Origin: Clostridia bacterium
Lineage (GTDB): Bacteria; Bacillota_A; Clostridia; Oscillospirales; Acutalibacteraceae
NCBI GenBank assembly: GCA_024699005.1
Contig: JAILQN010000152.1
Span: forward strand, 1 to 5,859
DNA: 5,859 nt
Direction of reading: 5' to 3'
The notes under the pieces: generated by a model
The model's database searches: none
Seen by the model: only the letters and a program-made list of their open reading frames with translations
Told to the model about the DNA's origin: nothing
Part shown: positions 1 through 5,859 of the stretch, in pieces
Layout of the letters: every line of letters starts with the position of its first letter
Position numbering within the stretch: the stretch's first letter is position 1
Program-made: the position numbers and the translations under genes

Positions 1-142
1 TGTCAAACGCAACACCGCGCCGTACAAATATCCCAGAGTCATCGAGTTCGTCGACTCTCTGCCCAGGACCATAAGCGGTAAAGTCAGACGGGTCGAGATC
101 CGTCAGCGCGATCTCGAAAAGTACAACGCTGAAAATCAGTAA
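1..142 (+). CDS. AMP-forming acyl-CoA synthetase, C-terminal fragment (5' end outside window)
   Basis: Only the last 46 codons are present, read from base 2 to a TAA at 140-142; the rest lies left of the window. The visible peptide is the end of the small C-terminal domain of an ANL-superfamily (acyl/acetyl-CoA synthetase) enzyme: a TAPYKYPR segment, then the core motif [11 protein letters not shown]. The lysine of SGK (visible residue 27, codon 80-82) matches the conserved lysine that in this family contacts the acyl-adenylate and is the usual acetylation target. The family makes acyl-CoA from a carboxylic acid, ATP and CoA in the cytoplasm. The [12 protein letters not shown] wording is closest, from memory, to medium-chain acyl-CoA synthetases rather than acetyl-CoA synthetase; the substrate cannot be read from this fragment. 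The gene converges on the - strand gene ending at 248, with a hairpin directly after its stop. Confidence 0.85.
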   Translation, partial: VKRNTAPYKYPRVIEFVDSLPRTISGKVRRVEIRQRDLEKYNAENQ

Positions 143-148
143 AATACC

Positions 149-178
149 AAGCTGTCAGCCCTCATCGACTGGCAGCTT
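149..178. terminator. Intergenic hairpin between convergent genes, possible weak bidirectional terminator
   Basis: AAGCTGTCAG (149-158) pairs with CTGGCAGCTT (169-178) over 10 positions with one G-U pair, around a 10-base loop. It starts 6 bases after the acyl-CoA synthetase stop codon, where a terminator is expected. The following tract is poor on the + strand (GAGATTTGGG). On the - strand it is somewhat T-rich (GGTATTTTAC), so it could also end the alaS-phosphodiesterase transcript. The stem is clear; termination in either direction is inference, weakened by the lack of a clean U-run. Confidence 0.5.
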
Positions 179-196
179 GAGATTTGGGTCATTTCA

Positions 197-245
197 GTTA
201 CGAGATACGAGTTACGAGTTACGAGTTACGGGTTACGAGTTACGG
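197..245. repeat. Heptanucleotide tandem repeat array, (GTTACGA)7
   Basis: Seven consecutive 7-base units start at 197, 204, 211, 218, 225, 232 and 239. Four are exactly GTTACGA, two are GTTACGG (225 and 239) and one is GATACGA (204); an eighth, degenerate unit (GTTCAGA, 246-252) runs into the stop codon of the - strand phosphodiesterase. The unit length is not a multiple of three and the array is noncoding. Short tandem heptamers of this kind are known from intergenic regions of several bacterial groups (the STRR sequences of cyanobacteria are the classic case), and such arrays vary in copy number by slippage. No function can be read from it. It sits between the intergenic hairpin and the phosphodiesterase 3' end, so it lies in the 3' untranslated part of that mRNA. 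Confidence 0.93.
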
Positions 246-247
246 GT

Positions 248-1045
248 TCAGATATACGGAGAAGTGACTCCGCAGAAGTAATCGGACTCGATAAAGTCCA
301 CTCCGAGGCTGAGAGCGTAGGAGACCTGAGCGGGGGTGTTCGCCGTCCAGCAGGCTACGCGCAGACCTTTCTCATGGAATTTCTCTACCCACGCCTCGTC
401 GGATTCCAGCAGGTGAAGATCGATATCGAAACCGAGTTCGAGAGCCTTCGGGATATCCGGCTCGGAGCTTCCGCCGGCGCAATACATCACGGGGACGTCC
501 GGATAAGCTTCATGCAGGTCGACTACCGTGTCTATACCGCCCGCCTGAACGGAGATCTTATCAAGAGTGTAAGTCTCCGTCATCGTTTCGTAGACGGCGT
601 CAAGAGCTTCGGGAGGATAGTATCCCTTGAGCTCGACAAAACAGAACATATTGTAATACTTCATGATCTCAAGATAACGTTTGAAGGTGCAGATATACAG
701 TTCTGTTTTCGTCTTTTTGTTTTTGATGGGTTTCGAGGACAGTTCCTCGTAAGTGTGATCGGATATGCTCATTTCCGTACCGTCCGCGAATGTGAGATCT
801 CCGTCGTGAGAGAGAACCAGCACGCCGTCTTTTGTGACGCGGACGTCAGTCTCGCAGCCGCCGAAGCCTTTGACTCCCGCCATCCTGAAGGCTTCTTCGG
901 TATTCTCCTGATAGAGTCCGGAATATCCGCGGTGACCGATGAACACCGTGGTTTTTTCCTGCTTCGCGTACTGCCCGAATATCCCGGAGAACAGAGCGGA
1001 AACGAGAGCGAAGATTGAGACTATTTTCTGAATTACTGCTGCCAT
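248..1045 (-). CDS. Glycerophosphodiester phosphodiesterase, probably membrane-anchored or secreted
   Basis: A complete 265-residue protein of the GDPD TIM-barrel family, which hydrolyses glycerophosphodiesters (phospholipid head-group products, possibly teichoic-acid fragments) to glycerol-3-phosphate and an alcohol. The catalytic set is intact: H38-R39-G40, E47-N48 (here QENT instead of the usual PENT), the metal ligands E65 and D67 (ETDV), H80 in SHD, and E138-L-K140. Late barrel strands carry W233 (CWTANTP) and a VDFIESD segment at 249-255. Residues 1-24 are a hydrophobic stretch preceded by a lysine, consistent with a signal peptide or uncleaved N-terminal anchor; I see no clear A-x-A cleavage site and no lipobox cysteine. 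The ATG is supported by GAGAGG (1053-1058) seven bases upstream. It starts 29 bases after the alaS stop with no terminator between, so it is probably co-transcribed with alaS. The true substrate is unknown. Confidence 0.95.
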   Translation of the reverse strand: MAAVIQKIVSIFALVSALFSGIFGQYAKQEKTTVFIGHRGYSGLYQENTEEAFRMAGVKGFGGCETDVRVTKDGVLVLSHDGDLTFADGTEMSISDHTYEELSSKPIKNKKTKTELYICTFKRYLEIMKYYNMFCFVELKGYYPPEALDAVYETMTETYTLDKISVQAGGIDTVVDLHEAYPDVPVMYCAGGSSEPDIPKALELGFDIDLHLLESDEAWVEKFHEKGLRVACWTANTPAQVSYALSLGVDFIESDYFCGVTSPYI

Positions 1046-1074
1046 TTGAGTACCTCTCTATTTCTGTACGTGAT

Positions 1075-3711
1075 TTAATTAAGGAACTTAGCCGCGATAT
1101 CGGCCGCGGCGGACAGGGCTTCGTCTTTTTTGGAAACGTCCTTGCCGCCCGCCATTGCCGAGTCGGGTTTGCCGCCGCCGGAACCGCCGGCGATCGCGGC
1201 GATCTCCTTTACGATCTTACCCGCGTGAGCGCCCTTTTCCATGGCGGTCCTGCCGCACTGGACGCCGAAGGAAACGGTGCCTTTCTCCGGGACGACGGAA
1301 GCGCAGATCATTATGACGCCGTCGCCCAGTTCTTTGGACGAATCAAGCATCGATCTTACCGTCGGAGCCCCGCCTTCGCCCGCGTCGGCGGTTATGATCT
1401 TTATACCGTTGATCTCTCTCGCGCCTGAAAGCATATCGGACGTCCGGGATCTGGCGAGTTCGGCTTTAAGTTCCAGGATCTGTTTTTCCGCCGCTTTGAG
1501 CTCGGCGGTAATCGCTTTCGCCTTTGCCGGGACGTCAGCGGGATTACCGGTTTTAAGCGCGTCGGCCGCCGAATAAAGAAGAGCGTTCCTATCGTCCACG
1601 TATTTGAGCAGGTTCGATCCCGTAACGGCTTCGATCCTTCTGACTCCGGCGGCTACGCTCGATTCGGAAAGGATCTTGAAAAGGCCTATTTCGCCCGTGT
1701 TGCGTACGTGAGTGCCGCCGCAGAGTTCGGTGGAAAAGTCACTGACCTGCACGACCCTTACGATATCTCCGTATTTCTCTCCGAACAGAGCCATGGCGCC
1801 GAGCTTCTTCGCCTCGTCGATGGGCATCTCATCGGTGCTGACTTCCTTCGCCGCCATTATCTCGGCGTTTACGAGTTCTTCGACTTTTCTGAGTTCCTCA
1901 CCCGTCAGAGCCTGAAAATGAGTAAAGTCAAAGCGCATGGCGTCGGCGTTGACAAGCTGACCGGCCTGTTCGACGTGAGTGCCTAAGATCCGCCTGAGAG
2001 CCGCCTGCATAAGGTGAGCCGAGGTGTGGTTCCGGGCGGTCGCGGCGCGCGCGGCGGAGTTGACCGAAGCCTGAGCTTTGTCTCCGACTCTTATACCGTC
2101 GCCGGAGAGCGTACCGGTGTGGATATACACGCCTTCGGGGGTCTTCTGGGTATCGCTGACCTCAAATACGCTGTCGCCCACGGTGATCACGCCCGTGTCG
2201 CCTGCCTGACCGCCGCTTTCGGCGTAGAACGGCGTGCGGTCAAGGATCAGCTGAGCCTCCGCGCCGTCTTCGATATAGTCGACTCTTTCGCCTCCGGCCG
2301 CGAGACCGACGATCACGGCGTCGCCGGTCAGATCAGAATATCCGATAAATTCGGTTTCGGAAAGATCCCTGAATGAAACGCCCGAATTGCGCCAGTCGCT
2401 TCCGCCGAGGCGTTTGTGGGCTTCTTTCGCGGTCTGACGGGCGTTTTCCACAAGCTCCCTGAAACCGTTTTCATCCACCGTAAGATCATGCTCCGCGGCG
2501 ATCTCTTTCGTCAGATCGATAGGGAAGCCGTAAGTATCCTGAAGCTTGAAAGCGTCCGCGGCGGACAGTTCGGAGCCGGAAGTCCCGGCGATCATGTCGT
2601 CAAGGATCCTGAGACCGGAGTCGATCGTGCGGGAGAAATTCTCCTCCTCAACGGAAATGACTTTCTTGATATAGTCCTTCTTCTCCTCAAGCTCCGGATA
2701 GGCTGAAAGGTTTTCGCGGATGACGGTTTCACAGACCTCCGCGAGGAACGGACGGTCTATTCCGATAAGTCTGCCGTGACGGGCGGCGCGCCTGAGAAGA
2801 CGCCTTAAAACGTAGCCCCGTCCGCTGTTTGACGGCAGAACGCCGTCGCCGATCATGAACGTGGTGGAACGGATATGGTCGGTTATGACGCGCAGGGAAA
2901 TATCCTTCTGAGGGTCGTCGTGATAGTTGATCCCGGCGATACCGATGATGTGTTTCATGATATTGCGCACGGTATCGACCTCAAAGAGGTTGTCTACGCC
3001 CTGCATGACGCACGCGAGCCTTTCAAGACCCATGCCGGTGTCGATGTTGGGATTCGCCAGTCGCGTGTAATTGCCCTTGCCGTCGTTTTCGAACTGGGTG
3101 AAAACGAGGTTCCAGACCTCGACAAAGCGGTCGCACTCGCAGCCGACGTGACAGTCGGGTCTGCCGCAGCCCTTATTCGCGCCGCGGTCAAAATATATCT
3201 CGCTGCAGGGACCGCAGGGGCCGGCGCCGTGCTCCCAGAAGTTGTCTTCCTTTCCGAAACGGACCATATGGGAAGGATCGACGCCGATCTCTTTCGTCCA
3301 GATGTCGTAAGCCTCGTCGTCGTCCTCATATACGCTGACGTGAAGTTTGTCCGCGGGCATTTTCAGGACGTCCGTAAAGAACTCCCACGCCCAGGCCGTG
3401 GCCTCGTGTTTGAAGTAATCTCCGAACGAGAAATTGCCGAGCATCTCAAAATACGTGCCGTGACGGGCCGTATGACCGACGTTTTCAATGTCGGGGGTGC
3501 GGATGCACTTCTGGCAGGTAGTCACTCTTTTGCGCGGGGGCGTGACCTCGCCGGTGAAGTATTTCTTCATCGGAGTCATGCCTGCGTTGATAAGAAGTAT
3601 TGAATTATCGCCGTTGGGCACAAGTGAAAAGCTGGGTAAACGCAAGTGCCCCTTCGATTCAAAAAAACTTAAGTATGACTCTCTTAGTTCGTTAAGACCT
3701 GTCCATTCCAT
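1075..3711 (-). CDS. alaS: Alanyl-tRNA synthetase
   Basis: A full-length 878-residue AlaRS, close to the 876 of E. coli; it charges tRNA-Ala with alanine in the cytoplasm and clears mischarged Ser/Gly. The class II catalytic core spans about 1-240, with the conserved RTPDIENVGHTARHGT block (71-86), FEMLGNFSFGDYFK (88-101) and motif 3 GMGLER (226-231). A Cys-rich insert (C182, C187, C191, C193) follows GPCGPCSE (165-171). The tRNA-binding helical region runs to about 440. The editing domain has all four zinc ligands: H562 and H566 (HTSAH), C664 and H668 (CGGTH). A coiled-coil-like segment (about 725-757) leads to the C-terminal DHHA1 domain with GGSGGGKPD (842-850). No frameshift or missing catalytic residue is seen. 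No in-frame alternative start exists close upstream. It has its own promoter at 3761-3789 and is followed by the phosphodiesterase gene. GC in a sampled row (2401-2460) is about 62%, above the upstream operon. Confidence 0.99.
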   Translation of the reverse strand: MEWTGLNELRESYLSFFESKGHLRLPSFSLVPNGDNSILLINAGMTPMKKYFTGEVTPPRKRVTTCQKCIRTPDIENVGHTARHGTYFEMLGNFSFGDYFKHEATAWAWEFFTDVLKMPADKLHVSVYEDDDEAYDIWTKEIGVDPSHMVRFGKEDNFWEHGAGPCGPCSEIYFDRGANKGCGRPDCHVGCECDRFVEVWNLVFTQFENDGKGNYTRLANPNIDTGMGLERLACVMQGVDNLFEVDTVRNIMKHIIGIAGINYHDDPQKDISLRVITDHIRSTTFMIGDGVLPSNSGRGYVLRRLLRRAARHGRLIGIDRPFLAEVCETVIRENLSAYPELEEKKDYIKKVISVEEENFSRTIDSGLRILDDMIAGTSGSELSAADAFKLQDTYGFPIDLTKEIAAEHDLTVDENGFRELVENARQTAKEAHKRLGGSDWRNSGVSFRDLSETEFIGYSDLTGDAVIVGLAAGGERVDYIEDGAEAQLILDRTPFYAESGGQAGDTGVITVGDSVFEVSDTQKTPEGVYIHTGTLSGDGIRVGDKAQASVNSAARAATARNHTSAHLMQAALRRILGTHVEQAGQLVNADAMRFDFTHFQALTGEELRKVEELVNAEIMAAKEVSTDEMPIDEAKKLGAMALFGEKYGDIVRVVQVSDFSTELCGGTHVRNTGEIGLFKILSESSVAAGVRRIEAVTGSNLLKYVDDRNALLYSAADALKTGNPADVPAKAKAITAELKAAEKQILELKAELARSRTSDMLSGAREINGIKIITADAGEGGAPTVRSMLDSSKELGDGVIMICASVVPEKGTVSFGVQCGRTAMEKGAHAGKIVKEIAAIAGGSGGGKPDSAMAGGKDVSKKDEALSAAADIAAKFLN

Positions 3712-3754
3712 GTATGGTAAAGTTCCTTTCCTGAGCGTTTTGCTCCTTTTTCAA
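3712..3754 (-). promoter_or_regulatory. Short alaS leader with distant ribosome binding site
   Basis: Taking transcription to start about 7 bases past the -10 box (near 3754), the alaS leader is only about 43 bases. The Shine-Dalgarno-like AAGGA (3728-3724) lies 12 bases from the ATG, a long spacing. A better AAGGAG (3748-3743) lies 31 bases upstream of the ATG with no usable start codon behind it, and its end is part of a small GAGC/GCTC stem (3742-3745 with 3733-3736). There is no space for a T-box or other large riboswitch. The start site is inferred from promoter geometry, not observed. Confidence 0.55.
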
Positions 3755-3760
3755 AATATT

Positions 3761-3789
3761 ATTTTATTACTATAATACTGTTTTGTCAA
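3761..3789 (-). promoter_or_regulatory. Sigma-A type promoter of alaS
   Basis: On the - strand a perfect -35 box TTGACA (3789-3784) is followed, after exactly 17 bases, by TAAAAT (3766-3761), one mismatch from the consensus TATAAT. The spacer and downstream sequence are AT-rich. It lies 49 bases upstream of the alaS ATG and begins 12 bases past the U-tract of the preceding operon's terminator, so alaS and the phosphodiesterase gene should form a separate unit. The match to the vegetative sigma-70/sigma-A consensus is direct; activity is inferred. No operator palindrome is evident. Confidence 0.88.
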
Positions 3790-3801
3790 TTTCATTTTTT
3801 T

Positions 3802-3836
3802 AAAAAGAAAAGGCGCGATCCGCCGGGAAACGCGCC
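3802..3836 (-). terminator. Rho-independent terminator of the SDR operon
   Basis: On the - strand GGCGCG (3836-3831) pairs with CGCGCC (3817-3812). An inner TCC/GGA pairing can extend the stem with a four-base CGGC loop. The stem is followed directly by TTTTCTTTTT (3811-3802). This is a standard intrinsic terminator, 57 bases after the stop of the SDR gene and just upstream of the alaS promoter. Between the SDR stop and the terminator (3837-3893) I see no gene. On the + strand the hairpin lacks a proper U-tract. Confidence 0.92.
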
Positions 3837-3893
3837 GTTTCTATCAGTTGTTGTAATGGCAGGTAATAAAAGTAGAATGATCCTTATTCTGTA

Positions 3894-5438
3894 TCAGCGT
3901 TTTTTCTCCCAGCCATCAAAAATCTCATCGAAAACGTAGACGTTGTTTTCATCCTTGTTGTGCTCAGTATACCAGACCTGTGCGAAGAACGGGTTTGTTC
4001 TTGCAACGGCGTCGTAGTTCCACTGTTTATGAGGGATCATGCACTCCGGGCACCAATGGCCGCCCTTGAGGATGAGCCTGGGGCTGGCATCGAATTCTTC
4101 GCCGCAAGTGCCGCATTTCCATCTGAGCGGAGTATCAAGGTCGCCTTTCGTCATTTTGCAGGACAGGCATTTGCCGCCTCTGAACTCAGCGGCTTTCTTC
4201 ATGTCCGCAAGATCAAGTTCGCTTTCGGGCTTTGACTCGTCATATCCGTGATCGAGTCTGTATTCATCCGCAGCTTTTGTCTTCGTTTCATAATGATCAA
4301 GCTTGAAAGTATCCCAGAAACCGGTGATTTTAAGCCACTCGTCATATGAACCGTAATAAGCGGTCAATCTGTTCTGATCCTTATTCTTGATCCAATCGAG
4401 AGTACCCCACTTGGGAGTCTCGGCGATCTTTTTCATGAAAGGTTTAGCCGCAGCGGATATCAGCTTTTTCGTGGGTATGAGTTTCGGGATCCTGTAGTAG
4501 AAGTCAGCCTGATGCGCCATTCTGTCAAAGTAAAGCTCGACCGGCAGATTTTCACGGAAGTGAAGATAATCGTCCAGAACATCACTGTCTGCGTAGAACT
4601 GACCGTGGAAATTCTTTAAAGTGAACCAGTTCGGATCGAAAAGCCCTTTGGGATCACCGAGACCTATCGAACCAAGAAGAAGTTTTTCAAAATCATAGTT
4701 TGTAAGTCTGTATTCTTTGCCGGAACCGATATTATAGAAGTTCTTGAAGAATTCTTCGGGCAGGTCTTCAAGAACGAAATTCGCCATGAGTCTGCCGGAA
4801 TCTTCGACCGTGCACCACTCCAGAACGCCGTTCAGAGGCACGTGATACATGATGGGCTCCATATTGTGAAGCAACGCGGGATAAAGAATACCCGACTGAC
4901 GCATAACGACCCAGTGTTTCAGACCGCTTTCCGCAAATTCTTTTTCGGCAAGGACTTTGGAAACAGCATAATGATCGTATACGGAGATCTTAATCGGGTC
5001 TCCGGTCCTGCCCCAATGGATGGGATAATTCCTGCTGCCCGTCTCGGCAACGGTACCGATAAAGCAGACCCTGATATCATTGGCATTGGGCTGCTCCTTG
5101 ACTGCAGCTACGATATTTTTAGCCGCACCTATATTGGTTTTCTGCGTCGTATATGGTTTGTAATCAGCGGCGGGTGAAACCATACCGCCGATATGCAGAA
5201 CGTAATCTGCACCGGTCACGCCTTCAAGAATGGAGTCATAATCAAGAAGATCGCCCCAAATGACTTTGACGTTTGGATAGGAGAGGTAGTCCTTCAATAA
5301 TTTGAAGTTCTTTTCACCCTTGCGGGCAAGAAGTCTGATGTTTACTTCACCAGGATGTTTGAGAAGCTCCTGAAATGTGGCCCAGCCCATTGTTCCGGTG
5401 CCGCCGGTCATAAATACGGTTTTTTTGGTAGTAGACAT
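3894..5438 (-). CDS. Extended SDR oxidoreductase (NAD(P)-dependent epimerase/dehydratase type) with C-terminal six-cysteine zinc-ribbon domain
   Basis: A 514-residue protein in two parts. The N-terminal ~300 residues are an extended short-chain dehydrogenase: nucleotide motif TGGTGTMG (11-18), G62-D63 of the adenine site, an HxGG variant (82-85) of the usual HxAA, N102, a T129 at the catalytic Ser/Thr position and the catalytic YAVSK (Y157, K161). R39 and K40 at the end of strand 2, instead of an acidic residue, suggest NADP(H) preference. After an aromatic-rich segment (about 300-420) comes a module with three CxxC pairs: C424/C427, C442/C445 and C463/C466. Its GGKCLS...LRWKC...GHWCPEC pattern resembles, from memory, treble-clef/zinc-ribbon modules common in nuclease-associated proteins. 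GGAGG (5444-5448) sits 5 bases before the ATG and fixes the start. The gene follows the propeller gene by 29 bases and is closed by the terminator at 3802-3836. GC in sampled rows is 42-45%, lower than alaS. The substrate is unknown; sugar-nucleotide or other carbonyl chemistry is possible. Confidence 0.9.
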   Translation of the reverse strand: MSTTKKTVFMTGGTGTMGWATFQELLKHPGEVNIRLLARKGEKNFKLLKDYLSYPNVKVIWGDLLDYDSILEGVTGADYVLHIGGMVSPAADYKPYTTQKTNIGAAKNIVAAVKEQPNANDIRVCFIGTVAETGSRNYPIHWGRTGDPIKISVYDHYAVSKVLAEKEFAESGLKHWVVMRQSGILYPALLHNMEPIMYHVPLNGVLEWCTVEDSGRLMANFVLEDLPEEFFKNFYNIGSGKEYRLTNYDFEKLLLGSIGLGDPKGLFDPNWFTLKNFHGQFYADSDVLDDYLHFRENLPVELYFDRMAHQADFYYRIPKLIPTKKLISAAAKPFMKKIAETPKWGTLDWIKNKDQNRLTAYYGSYDEWLKITGFWDTFKLDHYETKTKAADEYRLDHGYDESKPESELDLADMKKAAEFRGGKCLSCKMTKGDLDTPLRWKCGTCGEEFDASPRLILKGGHWCPECMIPHKQWNYDAVARTNPFFAQVWYTEHNKDENNVYVFDEIFDGWEKKR

Positions 5439-5467
5439 AATATCCTCCGGTTATTATTTTATAAAAA

Positions 5468-5859
5468 TCAAGATAAGACGTATTCTCTTACCATAGTGCT
5501 GACTATTTTATTGTAGTCTATAATTCTGAAACAAATCTTGCCTTCGGGATCTGAATACACGCACATTCCTTCTGTTTCTGTTTCAGTGAGGCCGGTCGTC
5601 GCTCTGTCGAAAAGAAGCCGGGTCTCACCGGTGGCGAGGTCTACCGCATAAACTTCCTTATTGCCTTCGTGAGGGTCGCAGTTCATATACAGTGTTCCGT
5701 CAAAAACGTCGCCTGCCTGGTTTCTGTCGATTTGATGTGAAAGAGTTATGACGTGCGACAAACTCATATCGGCAAGGTTGAAAGCGAGTATTTTATCGGT
5801 GGAATGGAACGTGGAAGTGTAAAGATAATTATCGTCGCTGGCGCACCAGGGTATGCCGT
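5468..5859 (-). CDS. Unrecognised beta-propeller-like protein, C-terminal fragment (5' end outside window)
   Basis: The reading frame is open from the right edge to a TGA at 5468-5470, giving 129 visible residues. An ATG at 5765-5767 could be mistaken for the start, but the frame continues upstream without a stop and with the same repeat texture (DDNYLYTSTFHSTDKILAFN), and I see no ribosome binding site before that ATG, so it is taken as internal. Three blade-like units are visible: LYTSTF...KILAFNLAD, then GTLYMNC...EVYAVDLATGETRLLF, then TEGMCVYSDPEGKICFRIIDY. Each has the strand-turn-strand look of propeller repeats, as in PQQ, NHL or SdiA-regulated/phytase-like proteins, but none of those families is clearly matched. 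The N-terminus is missing, so localisation and any partner domain are unknown. It lies 29 bases upstream of the SDR gene with no terminator between, so the two are probably co-transcribed. An enzymatic or ligand-reading role is only a guess. Confidence 0.7.
   Translation of the reverse strand, partial: GIPWCASDDNYLYTSTFHSTDKILAFNLADMSLSHVITLSHQIDRNQAGDVFDGTLYMNCDPHEGNKEVYAVDLATGETRLLFDRATTGLTETETEGMCVYSDPEGKICFRIIDYNKIVSTMVREYVLS

Noticed and set aside
197..245. CRISPR array or attachment site
   Set aside because: The units are 7 bases long with no spacers, there are no cas or integrase genes nearby, and no tRNA gene adjoins the array.
374..1018. A 214-codon open frame on the + strand opposite the phosphodiesterase
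   Set aside because: It is antisense to an intact GDPD with all catalytic residues, and the product resembles no family.
2994..3329. A 111-codon - strand frame overlapping alaS in another phase
   Set aside because: It is low in complexity (Arg, Thr, Ser and Ala rich), as expected from an off-frame reading of alaS; alaS itself shows no frameshift here.
2875..3603. A 242-codon open frame on the + strand inside alaS
   Set aside because: It lies fully antisense to a complete AlaRS, its translation has no recognisable motif, and such frames are expected opposite GC-rich coding sequence.
3740..3800. A 14-codon - strand frame (starting ATGAAATTGACA) between terminator and alaS, considered as a leader peptide
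   Set aside because: It overlaps the -35 and -10 boxes, so it would lie mostly upstream of the transcription start, and it has no ribosome binding site and no alanine codons.
3874..3890. Small AGAAT/ATTCT hairpin just after the SDR stop codon
   Set aside because: Only five A/T-rich pairs and no following U-run; the strong terminator 38 bases further on explains termination.
4041..4178. Separate small zinc-ribbon gene downstream of the SDR
   Set aside because: The frame is continuous from the SDR core through the cysteine pairs, with no stop or internal ribosome binding site seen, so it is one fused protein.

Overview
The window looks like a chromosomal stretch from a member of the Bacillota, most likely an uncultured gut-type Clostridia. 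This is inferred from the AlaRS, which carries a Cys-rich insert I associate with clostridial enzymes, from the strong GGAGG-type ribosome binding sites, and from a consensus TTGACA/TAAAAT promoter. No species-level assignment is possible from the sequence alone. I see no phage, transposon, CRISPR, rRNA or tRNA signal.

Layout. At the left edge (1-142, + strand) is the last 46 codons of an AMP-forming acyl-CoA synthetase. It converges on everything else, which lies on the - strand. The junction (143-247) holds a 10-bp-stem hairpin and a 49-base heptanucleotide tandem array (unit GTTACGA, seven copies) that touches the stop codon of the next gene. Reading the - strand in transcription order from the right edge: a partial protein with beta-propeller-like strands (5859-5468); 29 bases later, a 514-residue extended SDR (epimerase/dehydratase type) with an unexpected C-terminal six-cysteine zinc-binding domain (5438-3894); a rho-independent terminator (3836-3802); a consensus promoter (3789-3761); alanyl-tRNA synthetase alaS (3711-1075); and 29 bases later, a glycerophosphodiester phosphodiesterase (1045-248).

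The - strand therefore falls into two transcription units. The upstream one (propeller gene plus SDR) is visibly lower in GC than alaS and has no recognised pathway. The downstream one pairs an essential translation enzyme with a probably membrane-anchored or secreted phosphodiesterase, expressed from a short-leader promoter that leaves no room for a T-box.

The most interesting item is the fusion of an oxidoreductase domain to a treble-clef/zinc-ribbon module that I know mainly from nuclease- and DNA-associated proteins. The heptamer array comes second. Most of the window is ordinary housekeeping sequence, and I do not see convincing evidence of a complete new system inside these bounds.
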